The notes under the pieces: model-generated
The model's database searches: none
Seen by the model: only the letters and a program-made list of their open reading frames with translations
Told to the model about the DNA's origin: nothing
From: Sphingomonas sinipercae
GTDB taxonomy: Bacteria > Pseudomonadota > Alphaproteobacteria > Sphingomonadales > Sphingomonadaceae
Length of the DNA: 64,000 bases
Direction of reading: 5' to 3'
NCBI RefSeq assembly: GCF_011302055.1
Contig: NZ_CP049871.1
Location: forward strand, 950,501 to 1,014,500
Part shown: piece by piece, positions 31,336-43,358 of the stretch
Position numbering within the stretch: the first letter of the stretch is position 1
Layout of the letters: the number at the start of each line of letters is the position of its first letter
Translations under genes and position numbers: made by a program

Positions 31336-31608
31336 ATGCCGCAGTTCGTGATTGAGCGTGAGATGCCGGGCGTCGGCGGGTTGGGGCAGGACGAGCTCAA
31401 GGGCGCATCGCAAACCAGTTGCGCGGTCCTTCGCGACCTCGGCCCTGAAATCCAGTGGGTCCACAGCTATGTGACCGACAACAAGATCTACTGCATCTAC
31501 CGGGCGCCGAGCGAAGATTTAATTCGCCAGCACGCACAAACGGCCGGTTTCCCCGCCAATTCGATCAGCCAGGTGCGCAACACGATCGACCCGACGACGG
31601 CCGACTGA
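31336..31608 (+). CDS. DUF4242 family protein
   Basis: A 90-residue ferredoxin-like-fold protein starting MPQFVIEREMPGVG, with the conserved pattern WVHSYVTDNKIYCIYRAPSE, typical of DUF4242 (SCO4226-type, nickel-binding in Streptomyces). It starts 4 nt after comEC, so it may be cotranscribed by read-through. Its metal binding here is inference from the family. Confidence 0.85.
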   Translation: MPQFVIEREMPGVGGLGQDELKGASQTSCAVLRDLGPEIQWVHSYVTDNKIYCIYRAPSEDLIRQHAQTAGFPANSISQVRNTIDPTTAD

Positions 31609-31953
31609 TCAGCCTTCGGCGGGTTGCCAGACGGCCAACTCGTTTCCGGACGGGTCGATGAAGTGGAAGCGGCGGCCGCCTGGAAAGGCGTAGATCGGCT
31701 TGGCGATGATTCCGCCGGCCTTGCCGACGGCATCGAACGCCGCCTCCAGGTCGTCGACTCGAATCACCGGCAGCGGCGCCGAAATTTCGTCCTCCGGCGA
31801 TCCGCTCAGGCCGAGGTCGACGTCGCCGGTCGTGGTCGCGGCATATTCCGGCCCGTAATCGGTGAAGGTCCAGTCGAACGCCTTGGCATAAAAGGCGCGC
31901 GTCAGCTCGTGCGCGGTCATGCTTGGTAATTCGACATAATCTATCCGCGCCAT
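31609..31953 (-). CDS. VOC-fold (glyoxalase/bleomycin resistance-like) protein
   Basis: A 114-residue single-module vicinal-oxygen-chelate protein. It begins with IDYVELPSMTAHELTRAFYAKAFDW and ends with GRRFHFIDPSGNELAVW, the usual paired beta-alpha-beta-beta-beta signatures. The substrate is unknown. It lies 13 nt downstream of a second VOC gene on the same strand, and its stop abuts that of the DUF4242 gene. Confidence 0.85.
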   Translation of the reverse strand: MARIDYVELPSMTAHELTRAFYAKAFDWTFTDYGPEYAATTTGDVDLGLSGSPEDEISAPLPVIRVDDLEAAFDAVGKAGGIIAKPIYAFPGGRRFHFIDPSGNELAVWQPAEG

Positions 31954-31966
31954 GGTCGCTCCTTAC

Positions 31967-32338
31967 TCAAACGCTGCACACTGCCTCGATCAGATAATCG
32001 TCGCGATCGCGCAGGAATGCCGCATAATATGTCTCGCCATAATGCGGCCGCAGGTCCGGCGCGCCCTGATCGGTGCCACCGGCCGCCATTCCGCACGCAT
32101 GCCAGCGATCGACCGCCGCCCGCGTCGCGGCTGCGAAGGCGAGGTGAAAACCCGGGCCGGGCGCCGCCGCATGTTCCCGCTGCTTGATCGCGAACACGTC
32201 CTCGCCCCCGGGCGCTCCGTAGCCCGCGGCATCCGCCGTCTTCCACACTTCGACCATGCCGAGCGGGGCAAGCACCGCCCCGTAAAATCGTGCCGCCGAA
32301 TCCAGGTCGGCAACGCCGAAGGACAAGTGGCTGAGCAT
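31967..32338 (-). CDS. VOC-fold (glyoxalase-like) protein
   Basis: A 123-residue VOC protein beginning MLSHLSFGVADLDSAARFYGAVLAPLG, with a YYAAFLRDRDDYLIEAV end. This matches the lactoylglutathione-lyase-like branch common in proteobacteria. Function is not assignable beyond the fold. It starts 7 nt downstream of lexA on the same strand, so it may be transcribed from the SOS-controlled lexA promoter. Confidence 0.85.
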   Translation of the reverse strand: MLSHLSFGVADLDSAARFYGAVLAPLGMVEVWKTADAAGYGAPGGEDVFAIKQREHAAAPGPGFHLAFAAATRAAVDRWHACGMAAGGTDQGAPDLRPHYGETYYAAFLRDRDDYLIEAVCSV

Positions 32339-32345
32339 CGGCCGC

Positions 32346-32999
32346 TCAGTACCGGCGAATTAGACCGGCAAGCCGCCCCTGGATTTCGATCTGTTCGGGC
32401 CGGTAACGCTGCGGCTCGTACGACCGGTTGGCCGGATCGAGCCGGATCATCGCGCCTTCGCGGCGGAAGGTCTTGAGCGTCGCTTCCTCGGCATTGACCA
32501 GGGCCACGACGATTTCACCGTCCCGCGCCGTGTCGACCTTGCGGATCAGCGCGAAGTCGCCGTCGAGAATGCCTTCTTCGACCATCGAATCGCCGGACAC
32601 TTCGAGCGCATAATGCTCGCCCGGGCCGAGCAGCGCCGCGGGCACGGCGAAATGCTCGGTGCCCTGGAGCGCCTCGATCGGCGTGCCGGCCGCGATCTTC
32701 CCGTGCAGCGGGATTTCGATCGTGTCGTTGGCCGGCGCCGGGACGACTGTCCGGACCGCGGCAGCGACCGCGGCGGGCGTGCTCGAATCGGGCAGTTTGA
32801 GCACCTCCAGCGCCCGCGCCCGGTTGGGCAGGCGGCGGATGAAGCCGCGCTCCTCGAGCGCGGAAATCAGCCGGTGAACCCCCGACTTCGACTTCAGGTC
32901 GAGCGCCTCGCGCATCTCGTCGAAGCTTGGGCTGACCCCGGTTTCCCCGAGCCGGTCCTGGACGAAGATCAGCAATTCACGTTGCTTGGCAGTTAGCAT
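32346..32999 (-). CDS. lexA: SOS repressor LexA
   Basis: Repressor of the DNA-damage response; RecA filaments trigger its self-cleavage. The winged helix-turn-helix is at residues 1-68, the cleavage site A104-G105 is in GKIAAGTP, and the catalytic pair S138 (GDSMVEEG) and K176 (EATLKTF) is intact. The length of 217 is usual for alphaproteobacteria. An alphaproteobacterial LexA box lies just upstream, indicating autoregulation. Confidence 0.96.
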   Translation of the reverse strand: MLTAKQRELLIFVQDRLGETGVSPSFDEMREALDLKSKSGVHRLISALEERGFIRRLPNRARALEVLKLPDSSTPAAVAAAVRTVVPAPANDTIEIPLHGKIAAGTPIEALQGTEHFAVPAALLGPGEHYALEVSGDSMVEEGILDGDFALIRKVDTARDGEIVVALVNAEEATLKTFRREGAMIRLDPANRSYEPQRYRPEQIEIQGRLAGLIRRY

Positions 33000-33017
33000 T
33001 CCGCCGGTCCCTTTCTG

Positions 33018-33060
33018 GAACGAACGGAGAACGTCTAGGCAACAAAGCGAATCGCGTCAA
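33018..33060 (-). promoter_or_regulatory. lexA promoter with SOS box
   Basis: Read on the minus strand, bases 33032-33018 are GTTC-TCCGTTC-GTTC, a perfect GTTC-N7-GTTC alphaproteobacterial LexA site. A promoter-like pair sits directly before it: TTGACG (33060-33055), 17-nt spacer, TAGACG (33037-33032), so the box begins at the last base of the -10 element. LexA bound here would block its own promoter. Confidence 0.8.
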
Positions 33061-33064
33061 GCGA

Positions 33065-35002
33065 TCAGCTACCGCCTTCGATCAATTGCTTGCGGGTGGC
33101 GGCGATGGCTTTCTCGTTCCGCCGCACTTTCAACTGCTTACGGACGGCGGCGACGAATTGCTGCGCATATTCCTGGGCCAGTGGGTCCTGGAATTCGCGC
33201 TGAACCGTGGTGATCAGCCCCGGCTGAGCCAGCGCGTTGCCCGGCGTTAGCTTCGTCAGCTTGACCACATAATAGCCGCGGCCCTCCGGGTCGGCTGCGA
33301 CGCGGCTCTTGCCGGCGCCGAGCGTGAACATCAGCCGGATCGGCGGCGGCACCTGGTCGCCCATCTGCGACAGCTGGATCCGCCGGGCGCCGATATGCTT
33401 GGCTGGGGCAAGCTTGACCGGCGCCTGCTTGAGCGCGTCGGCAAGCGACCCAGCGCCGGTTGCCTTCGCCGCGATCGCATTGGCTGCGGCACGCGCGCGC
33501 TCGGTCGCCTGCTGCCCGATCCAGTCCTGGCGCACGCGGTCGCGGATGCTCGCCAGCGGCGCCGGGGCCGCCGGCACGACCTGCGCCGGGGCGACCATTG
33601 CAAAGCCTTGTTCGCCAAGTGCTTCGAGGACGGGGGGATCGTTGGTCGCAAGCTCGAAACCGCTCTTGAGCGCCGCTGCGAACTCCGCCGGCAATTTATA
33701 GGCTGGATTGCCACGCTGCTGGCCGTTGGCCGTAATCAGCGGCGTGGTAGTGACGGTCAGCCCGGCCGATTTCGCAGCCTCGTCGAAATTGCTGCCGTTA
33801 TCGATCGAATCCTGCAGCTTGGCCTCCAGGTCGGCCAGGGCATTGGCCCGCTTTTCCGTCGTCAACTTCTCGGCGATCTCGCCGCGCACTTGGGCGAGCG
33901 ACTTGCCGGGCTGGTTCTGCACCCCGTCGATCTTGATCACGTGCCAGCCAAGGTCGGACTGGACCGGCCCGACGATTGCGCCCGACTTGGCGGCAAAGGC
34001 GGCATTGGCCACCGCTTGCCCCGCCATCTCGGTGAATTGCGCCTTGGTCTGGGGCCCGACGGACACGTCGGCGGCGGCTAGGCCGGCGGGCTTGACCGCG
34101 TCGACGAAGCTTTGCCCACCCTTGGCCTTCGACGCGATCTGGTTGGCGACGTTGCGGTCGGGCACCACCGCCTGGCTGATCACGCGAATGTCCTTGGCCG
34201 CATATTGGGCCTGGTTGTCCTGGTAATATTTGGCGATTTCAGCGTCCGTCGCGGAAATTCCGGCGACCTGTTCCGGGCCAAGCCGGGCGATCCGCAGAAC
34301 GCGCTGCTCTGGGACCAGGTAGCGGTTGCGGTTGAAGGCATAGAATTGCTGCAATTGCTGGTCGGTGGGGTTCAGCCCGGCGGCAAAGGCGGACAATGGC
34401 ACCAGCGCGACATCGGCTTCGCGCGTTTCCAGAAGCATCGAGGCATAAGGCGTCGCCATGCCCAGCGGCACGCGCGGATTGTTGGCGCCGGGCAGGAGCA
34501 GCATCCGCTGCAGCATCGCACCCTCGATCACTTCGCGTACTTCGGCATCGGTCAGCCGCCGCTGCGCCAGGAACGCTTCATAGGCGGCCTGGCTGAATTG
34601 CCCGTTGAGGCCCTTGGTCCCCGGGATATTGGCGATTTCCGCGTCGATCAGGCGCTTGGAGACCTGGAAGCCGAACTTGTCGGCGAAGGCCTTGAGCGTG
34701 CGCTGGTCGATCAAGCTTTGCAGCAGCGGGTCGAAATCGCCGGCCAGGTCCGCGTAGGTCGCTTCCGGGTTCTGCGCGCGCACTTGCGTCAGCTGCCGCT
34801 CCATCGCCCGGCGCATGTCGCGGTCGGTGACTTCCAGGGAGCCGGTCTTGGCCAGGGTCGAGCTGCCAAGGCCGCCGTTCCCGCTCAGGCCAAGCCCCTG
34901 GATATCGCCCATTGCGAAGCCGATCAGGATGAACACGCCGATCAGCGCGACGACGATCGTTCCGATCTTCGACTTGGACGCGTTGCGGAAGGACTGAAGC
35001 AT
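33065..35002 (-). CDS. ppiD: Peptidyl-prolyl isomerase PpiD / SurA-N-domain chaperone
   Basis: A 645-residue inner-membrane-anchored periplasmic chaperone. One transmembrane helix (about residues 13-31) is followed by a SurA-N-like helical domain, a parvulin domain centred near the SDLGWHVIKIDGV segment, and a long C-terminal helical region. This matches PpiD, which sits at the Sec translocon and helps newly exported proteins. The gene is divergent from tpiA across 125 nt. Confidence 0.9.
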   Translation of the reverse strand: MLQSFRNASKSKIGTIVVALIGVFILIGFAMGDIQGLGLSGNGGLGSSTLAKTGSLEVTDRDMRRAMERQLTQVRAQNPEATYADLAGDFDPLLQSLIDQRTLKAFADKFGFQVSKRLIDAEIANIPGTKGLNGQFSQAAYEAFLAQRRLTDAEVREVIEGAMLQRMLLLPGANNPRVPLGMATPYASMLLETREADVALVPLSAFAAGLNPTDQQLQQFYAFNRNRYLVPEQRVLRIARLGPEQVAGISATDAEIAKYYQDNQAQYAAKDIRVISQAVVPDRNVANQIASKAKGGQSFVDAVKPAGLAAADVSVGPQTKAQFTEMAGQAVANAAFAAKSGAIVGPVQSDLGWHVIKIDGVQNQPGKSLAQVRGEIAEKLTTEKRANALADLEAKLQDSIDNGSNFDEAAKSAGLTVTTTPLITANGQQRGNPAYKLPAEFAAALKSGFELATNDPPVLEALGEQGFAMVAPAQVVPAAPAPLASIRDRVRQDWIGQQATERARAAANAIAAKATGAGSLADALKQAPVKLAPAKHIGARRIQLSQMGDQVPPPIRLMFTLGAGKSRVAADPEGRGYYVVKLTKLTPGNALAQPGLITTVQREFQDPLAQEYAQQFVAAVRKQLKVRRNEKAIAATRKQLIEGGS

Positions 35003-35127
35003 TTGGAATTTGAACTCTCTTGGGACGGTCGCAGGGCTTTACGGGCGCCTGCGGCCTCCATCAAGCGCGCCGCTTCCCGAAGCTCCGCAGCGCCGCTAGG
35101 GAACCGCTCTTGGATCAGGGGAAGACG

Positions 35128-35883
35128 ATGCCGCGAACGAAGCTGGTGGTTGGAAATTGGAAGATGCACGGGGTCGGCAGCGACCTCGCCGAAATCCGCG
35201 CCATTGCCGACGCGTCGAGCGCTTACCCCAACGTCGACAGCGGCCTGTGCGTGCCGGCCACCTTGCTGGAGCGCGCGGCCCGCGAGGTCGCGCCATTCCC
35301 GATCGGCGCGCAGGACGTGCACCGTGCCGCGCAGGGCGCGCACACCGGCTGCAGCTCGACGACGATGCTGCTCGATGCCGGTGCGGCGATGGTCATCGTC
35401 GGCCATTCCGAACGGCGCGAAGCGCAGCGCGAAACCGACGCGGAGGTGCGCGCGAAGGCGCAGGCCGGCCTGGGCGGTGGGCTGCTGGTCATCCTGTGCG
35501 TCGGCGAATCGCTGGAAGTGCGCGAAGCGGGCGATGCGGTCGCGACGGTCCAGCGGCAGCTCGACGCCTCGCTTCCGCGCGACATTTCGGTCGACAAGCT
35601 CGCTATAGCCTACGAACCGATCTGGGCGATCGGGACGGGCCGCACCGCCACGCCGCAAGATATCGGTGAAATGCACGGCGCGCTGCGGCAGCGGCTGGTC
35701 GCCGCTTACGGCGCGGCGGGGCAGAGCATCCGCATTCTCTACGGCGGCTCGGTGAAGGCGCAGAATGCGGCCGAAATCTTCGCCGTTGCCGACGTCGATG
35801 GCGCGCTGGTCGGGGGCGCCAGCCTCAAGTCGGAGGATTTCGTTCCGATCATCGCCGCCGCCGCCGCAGCGGGCGAAGGTTGA
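35128..35883 (+). CDS. tpiA: Triose-phosphate isomerase
   Basis: Interconverts dihydroxyacetone phosphate and glyceraldehyde 3-phosphate. The catalytic residues are in place: N10 and K12 (NWKMHG), H93 (VGHSERR) and E163 (YEPIWAIGTG), with the phosphate loop GGSVKAQN. I chose ATG 35128, preceded by AGGGGAAG, over the longer frame from 35020, which adds unrelated sequence. 251 residues, normal. The next gene, secG, follows 58 nt later. Confidence 0.97.
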   Translation: MPRTKLVVGNWKMHGVGSDLAEIRAIADASSAYPNVDSGLCVPATLLERAAREVAPFPIGAQDVHRAAQGAHTGCSSTTMLLDAGAAMVIVGHSERREAQRETDAEVRAKAQAGLGGGLLVILCVGESLEVREAGDAVATVQRQLDASLPRDISVDKLAIAYEPIWAIGTGRTATPQDIGEMHGALRQRLVAAYGAAGQSIRILYGGSVKAQNAAEIFAVADVDGALVGGASLKSEDFVPIIAAAAAAGEG

Positions 35884-35941
35884 ACGCGCCGCGGCCATCG
35901 CCTAAGTCGCCGCCGCACATTCTCCTCGAAAGCCCGACCCC

Positions 35942-36304
35942 ATGTTCACCTTCCTGCTGATCGTCCAGTCCGTGATTGCCGCCGCGCTGGTCGGCGTCAT
36001 CCTGATGCAGCGCTCCGAAGGGGGCGGCCTTGGGGTGGGCGGCAGCTCGTCGGGCTTCATGACTGCGCGCGGCGCCGCCGATTTCCTCACCCGGACCACC
36101 GCCATCCTCGGCGGCATCTTCATCGTCCTGTCGATCACGCTCGCGGCGTTGGCCGGCGTGTCGCGGCAGCCGGCGACCATCGACACCTCGCTTGCCAACA
36201 AGGTCGCGCCGCAAAGCGGCCCGCTGCCGGCGCAGCAACAGCCGGTTAAGCCGGCCGCACCGGCGCAGCAGCAGCCGGCGCCGGTCGTTCCCGTCGCTCA
36301 GTAA
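35942..36304 (+). CDS. secG: Preprotein translocase subunit SecG
   Basis: Small Sec translocon subunit with two transmembrane helices and the conserved loop LMQRSEGGGLGVGGS. A 120-residue form with a Pro/Gln/Ala-rich C-terminal tail, as usual in alphaproteobacteria. The tpiA-secG-pyrG order is typical of this group. ATG 35942. Confidence 0.94.
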   Translation: MFTFLLIVQSVIAAALVGVILMQRSEGGGLGVGGSSSGFMTARGAADFLTRTTAILGGIFIVLSITLAALAGVSRQPATIDTSLANKVAPQSGPLPAQQQPVKPAAPAQQQPAPVVPVAQ

Positions 36305-36366
36305 GCGGCTTCACTCACAACTTTTTTGACTCAAGTGGCTTGCCCAATCGGGCAGTCGCACCCTAA

Positions 36367-38010
<1,644 letters not shown>

Positions 38011-38016
38011 CAATGT

Positions 38017-38058
38017 GCCCCTGCGAAGGCAGGGGCCCAGCCCCGGACGCCAGTCCGG
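38017..38058. repeat. Paired palindromes upstream of the GIY-YIG gene
   Basis: Two adjacent perfect hairpins: GCCCCTGC-GAAG-GCAGGGGC (38017-38036) and CCGGAC-GCCA-GTCCGG (38043-38058), both with 4-nt loops. They start 6 nt after the pyrG stop and end 13 nt before the GIY-YIG start. The arms of the first hairpin recur downstream of the gene (38384-38401). Confidence 0.8.
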
Positions 38059-38071
38059 CCCTGTCGCGGTC

Positions 38072-38359
38072 ATGAGCCCCGGCTTCGTCTACATGATGGC
38101 CAGCGCGCGCAACGGCACACTTTACGTCGGCTCGACCCGCGATCTTGCCAAGCGAGCGTGGGAGCATCGATCCGGCGCTGCCGCGGGCTTCACGCGGCGA
38201 TATGGCTGCAAGCTTCTCGTCTGGTTCGAAGCGCACGACGACCTGCAAGAGGCTCGCCTCCGCGAACTGCAAATCAAGAAATGGAAACGGCTCTGGAAAC
38301 TCAGCACGATTGAGGCGGCAAATCCCAACTGGACCGACCTTTATGACAGCATTGTCTAA
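38072..38359 (+). CDS. GIY-YIG nuclease superfamily protein
   Basis: A 95-residue single-domain protein. The G(I/F)VY...Y(I/V)G core reads GFVYMMASARNGTLYVGST, followed by the conserved Arg (LAKRAWEHRSG) and the Glu near LQEARLRELQIKKWKR, so the catalytic set looks complete. It belongs to the small UPF0213/YhbQ-like group whose functions are mostly unknown. ATG 38072 is used; the frame extends back to GTG 38015 through palindromic repeats. The gene is isolated between pyrG and trxB and bracketed by hairpins on both sides, hinting at a small mobile module. Confidence 0.85.
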   Translation: MSPGFVYMMASARNGTLYVGSTRDLAKRAWEHRSGAAAGFTRRYGCKLLVWFEAHDDLQEARLRELQIKKWKRLWKLSTIEAANPNWTDLYDSIV

Positions 38360-38401
38360 GGCTCCGTGTGGAGCCTGTCTGGACCCCTGCCTGCGCAGGG
38401 G
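38359..38401. repeat. Paired palindromes downstream of the GIY-YIG gene
   Basis: Two perfect hairpins: AGGCTCC-GTGT-GGAGCCT (38359-38376, starting at the stop codon) and CCCCTGC-CTGC-GCAGGGG (38384-38401). The second has the same arms as the hairpin upstream of the gene, with a different loop. The remaining 78 bases to trxB show no other structure. Confidence 0.8.
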
Positions 38402-38470
38402 CACAAACTATCCACAGGCAATCGCAGGGCCTCGAAGGTCGGCGTTGCCGGATTTCGGCTGGCTTCTTAA

Positions 38471-40169
<1,699 letters not shown>

Positions 40170-40173
<4 letters not shown>

Positions 40174-41072
40174 GGCAGCATCGTGCCTTTCGGGATCGCA
40201 AAGCCGCGCAGCAATTCGCCGGCCGTCATCGCGCCTTTCCCGGCCCGCTGGACCTTGAGCGGACGAATATAGCCACTGCCGCAGGCGACGTTCAGGCATT
40301 CGTCCAGCACTTCGCCCGGCGTCCCGCTGGCGTCCTGCCCGACGGCCGCCGCAAGCAGCTTCACCCGGTCGCCATTCGCTTCAAACCAGGCGCCGGGGGA
40401 GGGCGCGAACGCCCGCACCTGCCGCTCGATCTCCTCGGCGCTCCGGCTCCACTCGATCCGCGCCTCCGCCTTGTCGATCTTCTTTGCGTAGGTGACGCCA
40501 TCCTCCGGCTGGGTTTCTCCGGGCGCCGGGTCGTCCAGCCACGCCACCAGCGCCGCCGCGCCGATCCGCGCCAGCTCGCCAGTCAGCTCGCCGGCGGTCT
40601 TCCCGTCCACCGGCGTCTCGCGCTTCAGGAGCATCGGCCCGGTGTCGAGACCTTCCTCCATCTGCATGATCGTGACCCCGGTCTCCGCGTCGCCGGCCAG
40701 GATCGAGCGCTGGATCGGCGCCGCCCCGCGCCAGCGCGGCAGGAGCGAGGCGTGGACGTTGACGCAGCCATCGCGCGGCGCGTCCAGCACCGCTTTCGGC
40801 AGGATCAGCCCGTAAGCCGCGACCACCGCCAGCTCGGCCTCCAGCGCAGCGAAGCGCGCCTGCTCCTCCTCATTCCGCAAGGACTTCGGGCAGCGCACTT
40901 CAATCCCCAGTGCCTCCGCGCGTTCGTGCACCGCAGTCTTGCGCTCGCCCTTTCCGCGTCCCGCCGGCCGCGGCGGCTGCGTGTACACGCACGTCACCTC
41001 GTGCCCGGCCGCGACCAGCGCATCCAGGCTCGGCACCGCAAAGTCCGGTGATCCCATGAAGACGATCCGCAT
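40170..41072 (-). CDS. fmt: Methionyl-tRNA formyltransferase
   Basis: Formylates initiator Met-tRNA. The N-terminal Rossmann domain begins [16 protein letters not shown], and the folate/active-site segment [20 protein letters not shown] is intact. A C-terminal OB-like domain follows. 300 residues. It is divergent from recR and overlaps truA; def, the partner deformylase, lies 1.3 kb away on the other strand. Confidence 0.96.
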
Positions 41073-41119
41073 TGCCGGCGCGTATGGCGAAACTGTGCGG
41101 AAATGCCTACCTCACGCTC

Positions 41120-41716
41120 GTGGCCAGCCAGGAAATCGAAACGCTCGCGAACGCGCTTGCCCGGCTCCCGGGGCTCGGCCCGCGCTCGGCCCGGCGCGCC
41201 GTGCTGCATTTGATGAAGAAGCGGCACAATGCGCTGGAGCCGCTGCTGGCCGCGCTCCAGACCGTTGCCGACAAGCTTTCGACCTGCTCCACCTGCGGCA
41301 ACGTCGACACCGCCGACCCGTGCAACATCTGTCGCGACCCGCGCCGCGACGAACGCTCGCTGTGCGTGGTGGAGGAGGTCAGCGACTTGTGGGCGCTCGA
41401 CCGCTCGCGCCTGTTCCCGGGCCACTACCATGTGCTCGGCGGCCGGCTTTCCGCGCTCGACGGCGTGCGCCCTGAAGACCTCACCATCGACCGCCTCGTC
41501 GCGCGCGTGTCGGACGGCGGCATCGACGAGGTCGTGCTGGCGATGAACGCGACGCTGGAAGGCCAGACGACCGCGCATTACGTGGCGGAGCGGCTCGAAA
41601 GCTTTCCCGTCCGCCTGACCCAGCTCGCCCACGGCCTGCCGGTCGGCGGGGAGCTCGATTATCTCGACGAAGGCACGCTGGCGCAGGCCCTTCGCGCTCG
41701 CCGGCCGGTCAGCTGA
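41120..41716 (+). CDS. recR: Recombination mediator RecR
   Basis: With RecF/RecO, loads RecA at gaps during recombinational repair. It has the helix-hairpin-helix [18 protein letters not shown], a C4 zinc finger (CSTC and CNIC), a Toprim domain ([16 protein letters not shown]) and a Walker B-like end. GTG 41120 gives the usual N-terminus [12 protein letters not shown]; upstream in-frame starts at ATG 41084 and TTG 41072 are possible. About 198 residues. Confidence 0.94.
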   Translation: MASQEIETLANALARLPGLGPRSARRAVLHLMKKRHNALEPLLAALQTVADKLSTCSTCGNVDTADPCNICRDPRRDERSLCVVEEVSDLWALDRSRLFPGHYHVLGGRLSALDGVRPEDLTIDRLVARVSDGGIDEVVLAMNATLEGQTTAHYVAERLESFPVRLTQLAHGLPVGGELDYLDEGTLAQALRARRPVS

Positions 41717-41721
41717 CGGCG

Positions 41722-42336
41722 ATGACCGCCGATCCGCAGCTGCAGCAACTGCTGGTTTACGCCGTCATCGGCGCTGTCCTGATCATGCTGCTTTCGCGTC
41801 TTCCGTACGTCGGCAGGGCGGTCCGCTTCCTCTTCTCGTTCGGCCTCATCGTCTTTGCGCTGTTCCTGTTGTTCCAGCAGGCGCCTTACCAGCCGACGCT
41901 GGCGCGGATCACCGAACGCCTCGGCCTCGACGGCCAGCAGGTCGCGGGGGAGGAGCTCAGGGTGCGAATGTCGGCGGACGGGCATTTCTGGGCGCGGGCG
42001 ACGGTCAATGGCGTGCCCACGCGAATGCTGATCGACAGCGGCGCAACCGTCACCGCCGTCTCCACCAAGACGGCGCACGCGGCCGGCATCGATGCGAAGT
42101 CGGGACTTGCGCCGATCGTCCTGCGCACCGCCAACGGGGTCGCCCCGGCGCGGACCGGCAGCGTCGACGAACTTCGCATCGGCAACATCGTCGCCCGCGA
42201 TTTGAAGATCGTCAGCGCACCCGGGCTCGGCGACATGGACGTGCTCGGCATGAACTTCCTTTCGGAGCTCGAATCCTGGCGGGTCGAGGGCCGCACCCTG
42301 ATCCTGGTGCCGCACCACCCGCAACCGGTCGCTTGA
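41722..42336 (+). CDS. Retropepsin-like aspartic protease (TIGR02281-type)
   Basis: A 204-residue protein with two N-terminal transmembrane helices (about residues 10-24 and 37-51) and a periplasmic single-lobed aspartic protease domain. The catalytic motif is MLIDSGATVTAVS (D105-S-G), with a distal VLGMNFLSELESW. This is the clan AA family TIGR02281 of proteobacteria; substrates are unknown. It starts 5 nt after recR. Confidence 0.88.
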   Translation: MTADPQLQQLLVYAVIGAVLIMLLSRLPYVGRAVRFLFSFGLIVFALFLLFQQAPYQPTLARITERLGLDGQQVAGEELRVRMSADGHFWARATVNGVPTRMLIDSGATVTAVSTKTAHAAGIDAKSGLAPIVLRTANGVAPARTGSVDELRIGNIVARDLKIVSAPGLGDMDVLGMNFLSELESWRVEGRTLILVPHHPQPVA

Positions 42337-42367
42337 CGGCCCAGACCGTCACTCTTAGCTCGCCCCC

Positions 42368-42925
42368 ATGTCGCTCATGCACATCATCGAAGTCCCGGAC
42401 CCGTTGCTCCGCGCCCAGTCGGCGCCAGTGGAGCGCGTCGACGATGAGCTTCGCGGCCTGATCGCGGACATGTTCGACACGATGTACGAAGCGCCGGGCA
42501 TTGGCCTCGCCGCGGTGCAGGTGGCGGTTCCCCGGCGGCTTCTGGTGATCGACCTGCAGGACCCCGATCCAGTCGCGGAGGGCGAGGAAGAAGGGCCGCC
42601 GGTCAAGCGCCCGCACGTCTTCATCAACCCGGAAATCCTGCACCGGTCCGACGCGCGCAAAACTTACAACGAAGGCTGCCTGTCGATCCCCGATCAATAT
42701 GCGGAGGTCGAGCGCCCGGATATCGTGCGCGCCCGCTGGCTCGACCAGGACGGCAAGCAGCAGGAAGGCGAATTCGACGGTCTCATGTCGGTCTGCCTCC
42801 AGCATGAGGTCGACCATCTCAACGGCGTCCTGTTCATCGACCACCTGTCACGGCTGAAGCGCGACATCATCGTCAAGAAGGTCGCCAAGGCCCGCAAGGA
42901 CCGCGAAAAAGCTGCAATCCTTTAG
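42368..42925 (+). CDS. def: Peptide deformylase
   Basis: Iron/zinc hydrolase that removes the N-formyl group from new proteins. The three motifs are GIGLAAVQV (residues 44-52), EGCLSIP with C104, and HEVDH (H146, E147, H150). The length of 185 is normal. An acidic insertion EGEEEG lies near residue 71. Part of a likely recR-protease-def transcription unit. Confidence 0.96.
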   Translation: MSLMHIIEVPDPLLRAQSAPVERVDDELRGLIADMFDTMYEAPGIGLAAVQVAVPRRLLVIDLQDPDPVAEGEEEGPPVKRPHVFINPEILHRSDARKTYNEGCLSIPDQYAEVERPDIVRARWLDQDGKQQEGEFDGLMSVCLQHEVDHLNGVLFIDHLSRLKRDIIVKKVAKARKDREKAAIL

Positions 42926-42954
42926 CGCCGGCAAGCCCGTCAGGACGAAAGCAG

Positions 42955-43347
42955 CTACGCGACGATACTCGCCGCCGCGTTCCTGCAATCCTCGGCGCAC
43001 TCGCGGCACATTTGCGCGCACAGCTTGCAATGCTCATGGTCGTGCTTCTCGCACTCGGCGGCGCATTCCTCGCAGACTCGGGCGCAGAACTCGAGCGCTT
43101 CCTTCAGCACCGCTTCGTTCGACCCGGTCCTGCGCACGGCCAGCTTGCCGGTAGCTTCGCATACGTCGGCGCAGTCGAGGCAGCGGCGGATGCATTCGCG
43201 CATGTCCATCGCTTCCGCCGAACAGGCATCGGCACAGCTCATGCACATGCGGGCGCAGTACATCAGGTGGTGCGCGGCATCGCCAAGCGGCTGGTTGACG
43301 TGGCCGTTCACGTCGGGATGCAGTGCGATCATCTTGCGAATGGACAT
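42955..43347 (-). CDS. Four-helix-bundle copper-binding protein (Csp/DUF326-like)
   Basis: A 130-residue helical protein with 17 cysteines in repeated CxxxCxxC-type patterns (CARMCMSCADAC, CIRRCLDCADVC, CARVCEECAAEC, then CKLCAQMCRECAEDC). This is the DUF326 / copper storage protein fold, in which Cys residues line the core of a helical bundle and hold many Cu(I) ions. No signal peptide is evident, so it is probably the cytosolic type. I chose ATG 43347, preceded by GGGGAGA, over 43383. No copper regulator is adjacent. Confidence 0.88.
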   Translation of the reverse strand: MSIRKMIALHPDVNGHVNQPLGDAAHHLMYCARMCMSCADACSAEAMDMRECIRRCLDCADVCEATGKLAVRRTGSNEAVLKEALEFCARVCEECAAECEKHDHEHCKLCAQMCRECAEDCRNAAASIVA

Positions 43348-43358
43348 TGATTTCTCCC

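Noticed and set aside
36341-36354. Hairpin TGCCC-AATC-GGGCA before pyrG as a terminator or attenuator
   Set aside because: Only a 5-bp stem and no following T-run; the upstream T-run precedes it.
38015-38071. Extension of the GIY-YIG protein back to GTG 38015
   Set aside because: It would translate the palindromic repeats; the family domain starts right after ATG 38072.
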